DNA of 64,000 nucleotides from Betaproteobacteria bacterium. GTDB lineage: Bacteria > Pseudomonadota > Gammaproteobacteria > Burkholderiales > Usitatibacteraceae. The DNA is taken from assembly GCA_016708825.1 (NCBI GenBank), contig JADJEZ010000007.1, positions 124,001-188,000 of the forward strand. Reading direction: 5' to 3'. This document shows, piece after piece, positions 26,565 to 34,854 of the stretch (position 1 is the stretch's first letter; each line of letters begins with the position of its first letter). Below the pieces are notes generated by a model. That model was not told where the DNA came from. It did no database searches and saw only the letters and a list, made by a program, of their open reading frames with translations. The position numbers and the translations under genes are program-made.

Positions 26565-28877
26565 CTAGAGCAGCGGATGCTCGTGCAGCGCCTTGATCCG
26601 CGCCCAGCGGCGGTCGGTCTCGGCCTGGATGCCAGCGACGATCTCCGCGTTGTCGGGCTTCAGGAGGTGCTTGGTCTTGCCCATGAGGCCCAGCCAGTCC
26701 GACACCGGGTGGCGGCGGTCGGAGGCGTCCGGGTCGTAGGTGAGCGTGGTGTGGCCGTGCTCGATCTCGTAGAGCGGGAAGAAGCAGCTGTCGATCGCCG
26801 CCTGCAGCACCGGCTGGCCGGCGTCGTCCGCCACCTTCCAGTTGAGCGGGCAGTAGGAGAGGATCTTGCCGTACACCAGGCCCTCGTTCTTCGCGTAGAA
26901 CTGCGCCTTCGCGACCTTGCGCATGAGGTCCTCGGGGTAGCCCTCGCTCGCCGTGAACACGTACGGCAGGTGGCAGGCCGCGAAGATCTGCGCGGTGTCC
27001 TTGTGGTGGTAGCGCTTTCCCGGCAGCTTCTTGCCCACTTCGCTCGTGGCCGTGCGGTGGCCCAGCGGCGTGGAGTACGAGAGCTGGGCGCCGGTGTTCA
27101 TGTAGCCCTGGTTGTCGTACTCGAGGATCATCATGCGGTGGTTGCGGATCGCGGCTCCGATGGCCGGGCCCATGCCGATGTCCATCCCGCCGTCGCCGGA
27201 AATCATCACGAAGGTGATGTCCTTGGACTCCGGCACCTCGCCGCGGCGCATGCGCTCGTGGTACATCTCGACCAGCCCGGAGAGGGTGGCCGCGCCGTTC
27301 TGGAAGAGGTTGTGGATGTAGTTGATGCGGTGCGCGGTGTTCGGGTAGCCCGTGGTCACCACCATCGCGCAGCCCGTCTGGAAGAGCACGACCACGTCGC
27401 CCTGGAGCGCGTTGTACACCTGGTGCAGCGTCGGGAAGGCGCCGCAGCCCGGGCACGCCCCGTGGCCGGGAGATACGCGCTTGGGCACCGCCGTCATCTT
27501 CCACAGCGGCTCGAGTTCGACGTCCAGGCGCCCGGTCGAGACGTTGCGCTTGACGTGCGCCATGGGCTGCGAGACTTCCTCGGCGCGGATCGGGGGAAGC
27601 CCGGGACGCGCGCCGCGGCCGGGTTTGCCCGGCGTGGCGCCGTGGTACGCGAAGGGCTCGGCGACCTTCCCCGAGGCGGCGACCTGCCCCGCCAGATCGA
27701 AGAAGGCGAGCGCATCGGCCGCGTAGAAATCCTTGCCGCCGAGGCCGTAGATGCGCGAGATGACGCGCGTATCGTTTGCCGGGTCCTCCTGGATCGCCGC
27801 GCGCACTTCGAGCGAGAGGTTGCCGCCGCCGGCGCCGTAGGAATCCGCACGGTCGCCGATGGTGACCGCCTTCACGCCGCGAAGCTGCTCGCGGAATTCC
27901 TCCGCGGGGAACGGGCGCAGCACGTTGGGCGAGAGGACCCCCACCTTGCGGCCCTTGGCGCGCAGCTCGTCGGCCGCTTCCTTCGCCGTCTCGGCGGCGG
28001 AGTTGAGCAGCACCACGGCTTCTTCCGCGTCCTCCATCCGGTAGGCGTCCATGACCGGGTAGCTGCGCCCGGTGAGGGCCTCGAGCTCGGCGAACACCTC
28101 GGGGATCACGCGGCGCGCGGCCTGCATCGCCTGGGAGAGCTGGACCTTGTTGTTGATGAGGTCGGGGTCGTTCATGTACGCGCCGAAGGTCGCGGGGTGC
28201 TCGGTATCGAGCGGCGTGGGCAGGTCCGGACGCGTGCCGAGGAAGCCGCGCAGGGCCTCCGGGTCGTCGAACACCTGGATGCGGCGCTTCTGGTGGCTGG
28301 TGAAGAAGCCGTCGTAGACCACGATCACGGGCAGGCACACGTCCGCGTGCTCGCCGATCTTCACCGCGGCGAAGTTCATGTCGTACACCGCCTGCGGGTC
28401 GCGGGCGCAGAGGATGATCCAGCCGGTGTTCAGCGTGTAGTAGATGTCGGAGTGGTCGCCGCGGATGTCGAGCGGCCCGGAGACGGCCCGCGCGGCGATG
28501 TTGAGCACCATGGGCACGCGCGTGCCCGCCTGCACCGGGAGCTGCTCGAGGGCGTAGAGCACGCCCTGGGAGCTGGTGGCGTTCAGCACCCGCCCGCCGC
28601 CCAGCGCGGCGCCGTAGCAGATGCCGGCCGCCCCGTGTTCGCCGTCGCCGGCGACCAGCACGATGTCGTGCTTGCCCTCGGCCTGCATCTTCGAGAGGTT
28701 CTCGGCGACTTCCGTGGACGGCGTGATGGGGAAGTAGCCCATCACGTGGTAGCCCACGTCGCAGGCGGCGAGTGCCGCGGCCTCGTTGCCGATGCGGAAC
28801 TCGAGCTTCTGGCGGGCCTGGCCCTGCGTCGGGGCCTCTTCGGTCTTGGTGGGGGCGCTCAGGATTTCGGTGGCCAT
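26565..28877 (-). CDS. 2-oxoacid:ferredoxin oxidoreductase, fused alpha and beta subunits
   Basis: 770 residues. The alpha part (about 25-430) has the GYFPITPSTEVAENLSKMQ motif and domain II (VGVLSPNVLRPFPAEEF). The beta part (about 480-770) has the TPP/Fe-S motif GHGACPGCGAFPTLHQVYNAL, then MISGDGGMDIGMGPAIG and DNQGYMNTGAQLS, the GDG-N thiamine-pyrophosphate-Mg site. It oxidatively decarboxylates a CoA-dependent 2-oxoacid, reducing ferredoxin; the specific oxoacid is not determined. It lies ten bases after the gamma-delta gene and upstream of the Nfn-like pair. Alpha and beta subunits are more often separate genes, as in the plus-strand operon next door. Confidence 0.85.
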   Translation of the reverse strand: MATEILSAPTKTEEAPTQGQARQKLEFRIGNEAAALAACDVGYHVMGYFPITPSTEVAENLSKMQAEGKHDIVLVAGDGEHGAAGICYGAALGGGRVLNATSSQGVLYALEQLPVQAGTRVPMVLNIAARAVSGPLDIRGDHSDIYYTLNTGWIILCARDPQAVYDMNFAAVKIGEHADVCLPVIVVYDGFFTSHQKRRIQVFDDPEALRGFLGTRPDLPTPLDTEHPATFGAYMNDPDLINNKVQLSQAMQAARRVIPEVFAELEALTGRSYPVMDAYRMEDAEEAVVLLNSAAETAKEAADELRAKGRKVGVLSPNVLRPFPAEEFREQLRGVKAVTIGDRADSYGAGGGNLSLEVRAAIQEDPANDTRVISRIYGLGGKDFYAADALAFFDLAGQVAASGKVAEPFAYHGATPGKPGRGARPGLPPIRAEEVSQPMAHVKRNVSTGRLDVELEPLWKMTAVPKRVSPGHGACPGCGAFPTLHQVYNALQGDVVVLFQTGCAMVVTTGYPNTAHRINYIHNLFQNGAATLSGLVEMYHERMRRGEVPESKDITFVMISGDGGMDIGMGPAIGAAIRNHRMMILEYDNQGYMNTGAQLSYSTPLGHRTATSEVGKKLPGKRYHHKDTAQIFAACHLPYVFTASEGYPEDLMRKVAKAQFYAKNEGLVYGKILSYCPLNWKVADDAGQPVLQAAIDSCFFPLYEIEHGHTTLTYDPDASDRRHPVSDWLGLMGKTKHLLKPDNAEIVAGIQAETDRRWARIKALHEHPLL

Positions 28878-28887
28878 GGCGGAGACC

Positions 28888-29886
28888 TCAGGAAATGAGT
28901 TCGGGGAAAAGGCGGACCCGCAGCCGGTCGGCCAGGCCCGGGGTCTCGGCATCCTTGGTGAGCGCGCCGGTGGGGCAGGACTCGATGCAGCGCAGGCAGC
29001 CCTTGCAGTAGCGGTAGTCCACGCCCATCAGCTCGCGCTCGAACTTGCCGCCTTCCTTGCCGTCGCCCCACACCAGGCACATGTCGGGGCAGACCAGGTC
29101 GCAGACACCGCAGTGGATGCACTTGTCGCCGTGCAGGACCGGCAGCCACCCGGTGCGCGAGGCGGAGAGATCGTTCCACGCCATGTTGCCCGGCGCCGGA
29201 AGGAGCCCGCCGGCGGGCTGCGTCTCGTAGCCCCATTCCGGCTCGGGCTTCGCGATGGGGAGGTCGCCTTCGGCGCGCCCGACGTTCTCGATCGCCTCGA
29301 ACTCCGTGGCGCCGCGGCGGAAGGCGCGCTCGTTGTGGGCGACCGCCTCCGGGTGCTTGCCCGCGAATTCCGCGCACAGCGCGGCGAGGATCACTTCGGC
29401 GTCGAGGAAGGGAAACTGGCTGCAGAGCGTGCCGAGCAGCACCGCATTGGGGCGCGAATTCTCCTCGACCGCGATGCCCAGGGCGTCGACGCGGACCACG
29501 CGCACCGTCTTCGGGAGCGCAGCCAGCTCCGCCGGGATCGTGCCCGCCTGGGCGTTGTAGATGAAGACACCGTCCTTGCGCATGCCGGCGAACGTGCCCG
29601 GGTTGCCGAGCAGCACGGCGTGGAAGACGATCACCGCGTCCGGGGCCTCGACGGGCGTGCTGGTGCGGATCGGCTGCTCCCCGGGCCCCAGCCGCACGAA
29701 GGAGCGCACGAGCGAGCCTTTCTTCTCCGAGCCGTAGGAAGAGAAGTGAGCGCCGTTCAGGCCCAGGTTCAGCACCGCGGCGGTGGCGAGCACCTGCCCC
29801 GCGGCGTGGGCGCCGAGCCCGCCTATGGACTCGAACCGGGCTTCGAAGAAACGGTCGGTGTGGGGCAGGCGGACGGCACGGTTCAT
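28888..29886 (-). CDS. 2-oxoacid:ferredoxin oxidoreductase, fused gamma and delta (ferredoxin) subunits
   Basis: 332 residues. The gamma domain (about 10-195) starts with FEARFESIGGLGAHAAGQVLA and has FSSYGSEKKGSLVRSFVRL. The C-terminal delta ferredoxin has two [4Fe-4S] motifs, CIHCGVCDLVCPDMCLVW and CKGCLRCIESCPTGAL. Subunit gamma helps bind CoA in this enzyme class; delta wires electrons to ferredoxin. ATG 29886 is chosen because it directly precedes the gamma fold; in-frame extension upstream is low-complexity. It is the first gene of the minus-strand operon. Confidence 0.83.
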   Translation of the reverse strand: MNRAVRLPHTDRFFEARFESIGGLGAHAAGQVLATAAVLNLGLNGAHFSSYGSEKKGSLVRSFVRLGPGEQPIRTSTPVEAPDAVIVFHAVLLGNPGTFAGMRKDGVFIYNAQAGTIPAELAALPKTVRVVRVDALGIAVEENSRPNAVLLGTLCSQFPFLDAEVILAALCAEFAGKHPEAVAHNERAFRRGATEFEAIENVGRAEGDLPIAKPEPEWGYETQPAGGLLPAPGNMAWNDLSASRTGWLPVLHGDKCIHCGVCDLVCPDMCLVWGDGKEGGKFERELMGVDYRYCKGCLRCIESCPTGALTKDAETPGLADRLRVRLFPELIS

Positions 29887-30260
29887 GGCTGGCTCCGGGA
29901 GATCGGCGCGACGCGCGCGCGGCGAAACACGCTCCGTGGCCCCGGTTTCCGGGGTGGGGCGCGATTCGAAAGTCTTCTGGCGAGTGGTCTTCACGGTTCG
30001 ATCGCCCCGCACCACCGGCGCGCATGCGCTGTCGGGTGTCGGGCGTCTGTCGGGAAGGGCCGGTAGGGCCTGGCGAGACCTGCGCGGCACCCGCTCGGAC
30101 GCCGGCTTGTTTCCCTTTGGACCTACATTTTCACCCTGCGTCCCCGGGCATCTTTGATCCAGCGCAAGGCACGGTCCCCGTGGCATTTCCGGGCCCCGTT
30201 TAAGCATTCGCAAAGCAGTGCGCGGGCCGCGGCCGTAACATCGGCCGAGGAGGAGAGTCC
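29887..30260. other. 374-base intergenic region between the two divergent OFOR operons
   Basis: No convincing gene. It must contain both operon promoters, yet no strong sigma-70 elements stand out. A partial FNR-like sequence TTGAT-CCAG-CGCAA lies at 30154-30167 with only the left half matching. A strong ribosome site GAGGAGGAGAG precedes porC. Confidence 0.6.
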
Positions 30261-30851
30261 ATGTTCGAGATCCGCATACACGGGCGCGGCGGGCAGGGTG
30301 TCGTCACCGCGGCCGAGATGCTGTCGGTCGCCGCGTTCCTGGAGGGAAGGTACGCGCTTGCTTTCCCGAGCTTCGGCTCGGAGCGCACCGGCGCACCCGT
30401 CGTCGCCTACTGCCGCCTCGACGACCGCGAGATCCGGCTTCGCGAGCCGATCCTGGAACCCGGCGCGGTCATCATCCAGGACCCGACGCTCCTGCACCAG
30501 GTCGACGTGTTCGGGGGCCTGAAGCGCGACGGCTATATCCTCATCAACACGGCGCGCACCTTCGGCGCCCTGGGGCTCGCCGACTTCGTGAAGGACTTCC
30601 CGCCCTCGCACCTGCTCACCGTCCCGGCCACCGAGATCGCTATGAAGCGCATCGGCCGCCCGGTGCCCAACGCGGCACTCCTGGGCGCCTTCGCCGCGGC
30701 CACGGGCATCATCTCCCTCGAGTCGGTGCACAAGGCGATCCGCGAGAAGTTCCCCGCGAAGATCGCCGAGGCCAACGTGCTCGCCGCGGGAGACGCCCAC
30801 GAACACATTCGCCAGCAGGCGGGAGCGACCGAAAATGCTCAAGCAGATTGA
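30261..30851 (+). CDS. porC: 2-oxoacid (pyruvate-type):ferredoxin oxidoreductase gamma subunit
   Basis: 196 residues. It opens with FEIRIHGRGGQGVVTAAEML, the gamma-subunit signature, then FPSFGSERTGAPVVAYCRLDD and GRPVPNAALLGAFAAATG. It has a strong ribosome site and is the first gene of the plus-strand operon. It overlaps porA by 17 bases, indicating translational coupling. It is about as long as archaeal-type PorC subunits. Confidence 0.87.
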   Translation: MFEIRIHGRGGQGVVTAAEMLSVAAFLEGRYALAFPSFGSERTGAPVVAYCRLDDREIRLREPILEPGAVIIQDPTLLHQVDVFGGLKRDGYILINTARTFGALGLADFVKDFPPSHLLTVPATEIAMKRIGRPVPNAALLGAFAAATGIISLESVHKAIREKFPAKIAEANVLAAGDAHEHIRQQAGATENAQAD

Positions 30852-32088
30852 GGGTTCCCAAGCGGTCGCCGAGGCGATTGCGCTGTGCCGCCCGGAGGTG
30901 ATCTGCGCCTATCCGATCTCGCCGCAGACGCACATCGTCGAGGGACTGGGCGAGCTGGTGAAATCCGGCGAACTCACGCCCTGCGAGTTCATCAACGTGG
31001 AGAGCGAGTTCGCGGCGATGAGTGTCGCCATCGGCGCTTCCGCCGCGGGAGCGCGCGCCTACACCGCGACTGCGAGCCAGGGCCTGCTCTTCATGGCCGA
31101 GGCCGTCTTCAATGCCGCCGGACTCGGGCTGCCCATCGTGATGACGGTCGCCAACCGCGCGATCGGCGCACCCATCAACATCTGGAACGACCACACCGAC
31201 GCGATGAGCCAGCGCGACTGCGGCTGGATACTGCTCTTCGCGGAGACGAACCAGGAGGCGCTCGATCTCCACATCCAGGCCTTCCGCCTCGCCGAGGCGC
31301 TCTCGCTCCCGGTCATGGTGTGCATGGACGGCTTCATCCTCACCCACGCCTATGAGCGCGTGGACATGCCCACGCAGGAACAGGTCGACGCCTTCCTGCC
31401 GCCCTTCGATCCGCGCCAGCGCCTCGACCCCGCGAGCCCCGTGTCCATCGGCGCGATGGTGGGGCCGGAGGCCTTCATGGAGGTGCGCTACCTCGAGCAC
31501 GTGCGCCAGATGCGCGCGCTCGAGATGATCCCCGGCTGGGCGGAGGAATTCCGCGAGGCCTTCGGGCGCGATTCCGGCGGTCTCATGCGCAAGTACCGCA
31601 CCGACGACGCGGACACCATCGTCGTGGCCCTGGGCTCCGTGCTCGGGACGATCAAGGAAACGGTGGACGCGCTGCGCGACAAGGGCGAGCGGATCGGCGT
31701 GCTGGGCATCACCTGCTTCCGTCCCTGGCCCACGTCGGCGGTGCGCGCCGCGCTCTCCCACGCCAAGCGCGTGGTGGTGCTGGAGAAGAGCATCGCGGTG
31801 GGTCTCGGCGGCATCGTCTCCGCGAACGTGCGCGCCTCCTACGGCGGGCACCCGGACGTGGTGCACACGGTGGTCGCCGGGCTCGGCGGGCGCTCCATCA
31901 CGCGCGAGTCGCTGGCGCGCGTCTTCACTTCCGCGTCGCACGGCACGCTCGCGCCGCTCACCTTCCTCGATCTCGACCACGGCCTCGTGGAGCGGGCACT
32001 CGCGCGCGAGCGCCAGACCCCGCACTCCGGCCCGGTCGCCGAGGGGCTCCTGCGCGACGTCGGTGTCGTCGCCGCGAAGATCAGCTGA
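30835..32088 (+). CDS. porA: 2-oxoacid (pyruvate-type):ferredoxin oxidoreductase alpha subunit
   Basis: 417 residues. The N-terminus EGSQAVAEAIALCRPEVICA leads into YPISPQTHIVEGLGELV, the alpha-subunit motif. Further signatures are TATASQGLLFMAEAVFNAAG, NIWNDHTDAMSQRDCGWI and the domain II segment IGVLGITCFRPWP. The TPP-bound intermediate is formed with PorB. Pyruvate is the commonest substrate of this clade, but related complexes use phenylglyoxylate or other oxoacids, so specificity is open. Confidence 0.85.
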   Translation: MLKQIEGSQAVAEAIALCRPEVICAYPISPQTHIVEGLGELVKSGELTPCEFINVESEFAAMSVAIGASAAGARAYTATASQGLLFMAEAVFNAAGLGLPIVMTVANRAIGAPINIWNDHTDAMSQRDCGWILLFAETNQEALDLHIQAFRLAEALSLPVMVCMDGFILTHAYERVDMPTQEQVDAFLPPFDPRQRLDPASPVSIGAMVGPEAFMEVRYLEHVRQMRALEMIPGWAEEFREAFGRDSGGLMRKYRTDDADTIVVALGSVLGTIKETVDALRDKGERIGVLGITCFRPWPTSAVRAALSHAKRVVVLEKSIAVGLGGIVSANVRASYGGHPDVVHTVVAGLGGRSITRESLARVFTSASHGTLAPLTFLDLDHGLVERALARERQTPHSGPVAEGLLRDVGVVAAKIS

Positions 32089-32097
32089 GGCGCCGCC

Positions 32098-33096
32098 ATG
32101 TCCTTCCAGCCCATCAAGTTCTACCAGACCGGCACCTTCACCGTCGGCAACCGCCTGCTTCCGGACGCCGAGCGCTCGGTGCAGTCGACGGTGCGGCGCA
32201 CCAATTCCCTCAACTCCGGCCACCGCGCCTGCCAGGGATGCGGCGAGGCCCTCGGCGCACGCTACGCGATCGACGCCGCGATGGAATCCACCGATGGCCA
32301 GTTGATCGCCGCCAACGCGACCGGCTGCCTCGAGGTGTTCTCCACGCCGTACCCGGAGACCTCGTGGCAGATTCCGTGGATCCATTCGCTCTTCGGCAAC
32401 ACCGCGGCCGTGGCCACGGGGATTGCAGCCGCCATGCGCGTGAAGGGGCGCGACAACGTGCGCGTGGTCGCCCAGGGTGGCGACGGCGGCACCGCGGACA
32501 TCGGCTTCGGGTGCCTCTCGGGCATGTTCGAGAGAAACGACGACGTTCTCTATATCTGCTACGACAACGGCGGCTACATGAATACCGGCGTGCAGCGCTC
32601 CTCGGCCACACCCGCAGGCGCGCGCACCGCCACCACCGCCGCGGTGGGACCGAACCCAGGCAATCCCTTCGGCCAGGGCAAGGACTTGCCCGCCATCGCC
32701 ATCGCGCACGGCATTCCTTATGTTGCGACCGCCACCGTGGCTGAGCTGCGCGACCTCGAGGCGAAGGTGCGCCATGCGATGTCGATCCGCGGCGCGCGCT
32801 ACCTGCACATCCTCGTGCCCTGCCCGCTGGGGTGGGGGCACGACTCGGCACTCACCATCCGCATGGCCCGCCTCGCGAAGGAAACCGGCATCTTCCCCGT
32901 GTACGAGGCCGAGAACGGCGAGGTGACGGGGGTCTCGAAGATCCGCCAGAAGACCCGGGTCGAGGAATATCTCAAGCCGCAGAAGCGTTATGCGCACCTC
33001 TTCTCGCCCAAGCCGCGCGAGGACGTGATCCGGCGCATCCAGGAGGCCGCGGACCGCAACATCCGCAAGTACGGCTTGCTGGAGGCTGCGCAATGA
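32098..33096 (+). CDS. porB: 2-oxoacid (pyruvate-type):ferredoxin oxidoreductase beta subunit
   Basis: 332 residues. TPP- and cluster-binding motifs are clear: SGHRACQGCGEALGARYAID, AQGGDGGTADIGFGCLSGMF and CYDNGGYMNTGVQRSS. A long C-terminal tail (EEYLKPQKRYAHLF) is typical of PorB. It starts nine bases after porA, and the next gene overlaps its stop (ATGA at 33093-33096). Confidence 0.87.
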   Translation: MSFQPIKFYQTGTFTVGNRLLPDAERSVQSTVRRTNSLNSGHRACQGCGEALGARYAIDAAMESTDGQLIAANATGCLEVFSTPYPETSWQIPWIHSLFGNTAAVATGIAAAMRVKGRDNVRVVAQGGDGGTADIGFGCLSGMFERNDDVLYICYDNGGYMNTGVQRSSATPAGARTATTAAVGPNPGNPFGQGKDLPAIAIAHGIPYVATATVAELRDLEAKVRHAMSIRGARYLHILVPCPLGWGHDSALTIRMARLAKETGIFPVYEAENGEVTGVSKIRQKTRVEEYLKPQKRYAHLFSPKPREDVIRRIQEAADRNIRKYGLLEAAQ

Positions 33097-34719
33097 CGAA
33101 ACCCTTCGCCATCACGCTCGACCCCGGCTCGAGCCTCGCCAACCACACGGGCTCCTGGCGGACGCTGCGCCCGGAGTACCTCGACCGCCTGCCGCCGTGC
33201 AACCACGCCTGCCCCGCGGGCGAGAACATCCAGGGCTGGCTCTTCCACGCCGAGAGCGGCGACTACGAGGCGGCGTGGCGCTCGCTCGTCCAGAACAATC
33301 CCCTGCCCGCGGTGATGGGGCGCGTGTGCTACCACCCGTGCGAGACCTCGTGCAACCGCACGCACCTCGATTCCGCGGTGGGCATCAATTCCGTCGAGCG
33401 CTTCCTCGGCGACGAGGCGCTGAAGCGCGGCTGGAAGCTCGACGCGCCGGCGAAGGCCACGGGGAAGAAGGTGCTCGTAGTGGGCGCGGGTCCCTCGGGG
33501 CTCTCGGCCGCGTATCACCTGGCGCGCTTCGGGCACAAGGTCACGATCCACGAGGCCGGGCCCCTGGCCGGCGGCATGATGCGCTTCGGGATCCCGAAGT
33601 ACCGCCTGCCGCGCGACGTGCTCGACGGCGAAGTGAAGCGAATCCTCGATCTCGGCGTGACGCTCGAACTGAACCGCAAGGTCGATGACGTGATGGAGTC
33701 GATGAAGGCGGGCGGCTTCGACGCGGTGTTCCTCGCCGTGGGCGCGCACATCGCCAAGCGGGCCTACATCCCGGCGGGAGAGGCGGCGAAGATCCTCGAC
33801 GCGGTGCAGGTGCTGCGCGGCATGGAGGGCGAGGAGAAGCCGCTCCTCGGCCGTCGCGTGGTGGTCTACGGCGGCGGCAACACCGCGATCGACGTGGCGC
33901 GCACCGCCAAGCGGCTGGGCGCGGACCGAGGCGATGATCGTCTACCGCCGCACGCGCGAGAAGATGCCGGCGCACGACTTCGAGGTGCAGGAGGCGCTGG
34001 ACGAGGGCATCCTCATCAAGTGGCTCTCGACGATCAAGCAGGCGGGCGAGGGCTCGATCACCGTCGAGAAGATGGAACTCGACGCCAAGGGCGTGCCGCA
34101 GCCCACGGGCAAGACGGAGACGCTTGAAGCCGATTCGGTCGTGCTGGCCCTCGGGCAGGATGTGGACCTCTCGCTGCTGGACCGCGTGCCGGGTCTCGAA
34201 ATCGAGGATGGCGTGGTAAAGGTGGGCGCGAACATGATGACCGCGCACGCCGGCATCTTCGCCGGCGGCGACATGGTGCCCGCGGAGCGCACCGTCACGG
34301 TCGCGATCGGCCACGGCAAGAAGGCCGCGCGCCACATCGATGCCTGGCTTCGCTCGGGCACCTACGACCCGGGCCCGAAGCACGAGATCGCGGATTTCTC
34401 GAAGATGAACACCTGGTACTACTCGGACGCTTCCAAGACGGTGCGCCCGGTGCTCGATCTCGCGCGGCGCACCTCGTCCTTCGACGAGGTGGTGCAGGGC
34501 CTCGACGAGACCAACGCGCTCTTCGAGGCGCGCCGTTGCCTGTCCTGCGGCAACTGTTTCGAATGCGACAACTGCTATGGCGTATGCCCGGACAACGCCG
34601 TGATCAAGCTGGGCCCCGGCAACCGCTTCAAGTTCAACCTCGACTACTGCAAGGGCTGCGGCGTCTGCGCGGCCGAGTGCCCCTGCGGCGCGATCCGCAT
34701 GGTGCCCGAGGAAATCTAG
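33093..34719 (+). CDS. GltD-like flavoprotein fused to a C-terminal 2x[4Fe-4S] ferredoxin (frameshifted)
   Basis: An N-terminal Fe-S region (LPPCNHACPAGENIQGWLF, VCYHPCETSCNR) is followed by an FAD motif (KVLVVGAGPSGLSAAYHLA), an NAD(P) motif (RVVVYGGGNTAIDVARTA), GIFAGGDMVPAERTVTVAIG and a ferredoxin tail (CLSCGNCFECDNCYGVCP, CKGCGVCAAECPCGAIRM). The frame breaks at about 33926-33930: an extra C converts the expected ADEAMIVYRR, and the next frame picks up EAMIVYRRTREKMPAHDF. Corrected length is about 541 residues. It replaces the separate delta ferredoxin subunit and lets this PorCAB complex exchange electrons with NAD(P)H, in the manner known for phenylglyoxylate:NAD oxidoreductases. Confidence 0.83.
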
Positions 34720-34740
34720 AAAAGGGGACGCTCCCCTTTT
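34720..34740 (+). terminator. terminator hairpin after the porCAB operon
   Basis: AAAAGGGG-ACGCT-CCCCTTTT: an 8-bp perfect stem with a 5-base loop, directly after the stop codon. A closely similar hairpin occurs at 47988-48006. Confidence 0.85.
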
Positions 34741-34791
34741 CTCGCGCATTTGCCGCGCGTCAAGCGAGAACACCTGCCCATCCGAAGGGAA

Positions 34792-34821
34792 TTGCGCGAA
34801 GTATCGGGCGTTGTGTAGAGT
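34792..34821 (+). promoter_or_regulatory. possible sigma-70 promoter of the Ig-repeat surface locus
   Basis: TTGCGC (34792-34797), an 18-base spacer and TAGAGT (34816-34821), followed by an A-rich leader and an AGGGTGG ribosome site before ATG 34855. The match to consensus is moderate. Confidence 0.4.
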
Positions 34822-34854
34822 ATGGTCCGCCAATAACAAAAATCAGGGTGGGCA

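Noticed and set aside
30154..30167. FNR-like sequence TTGAT-CCAG-CGCAA between the OFOR operons
   Set aside because: Only the left half-site matches; the right half has two mismatches of five, so it is not listed as a regulatory site.
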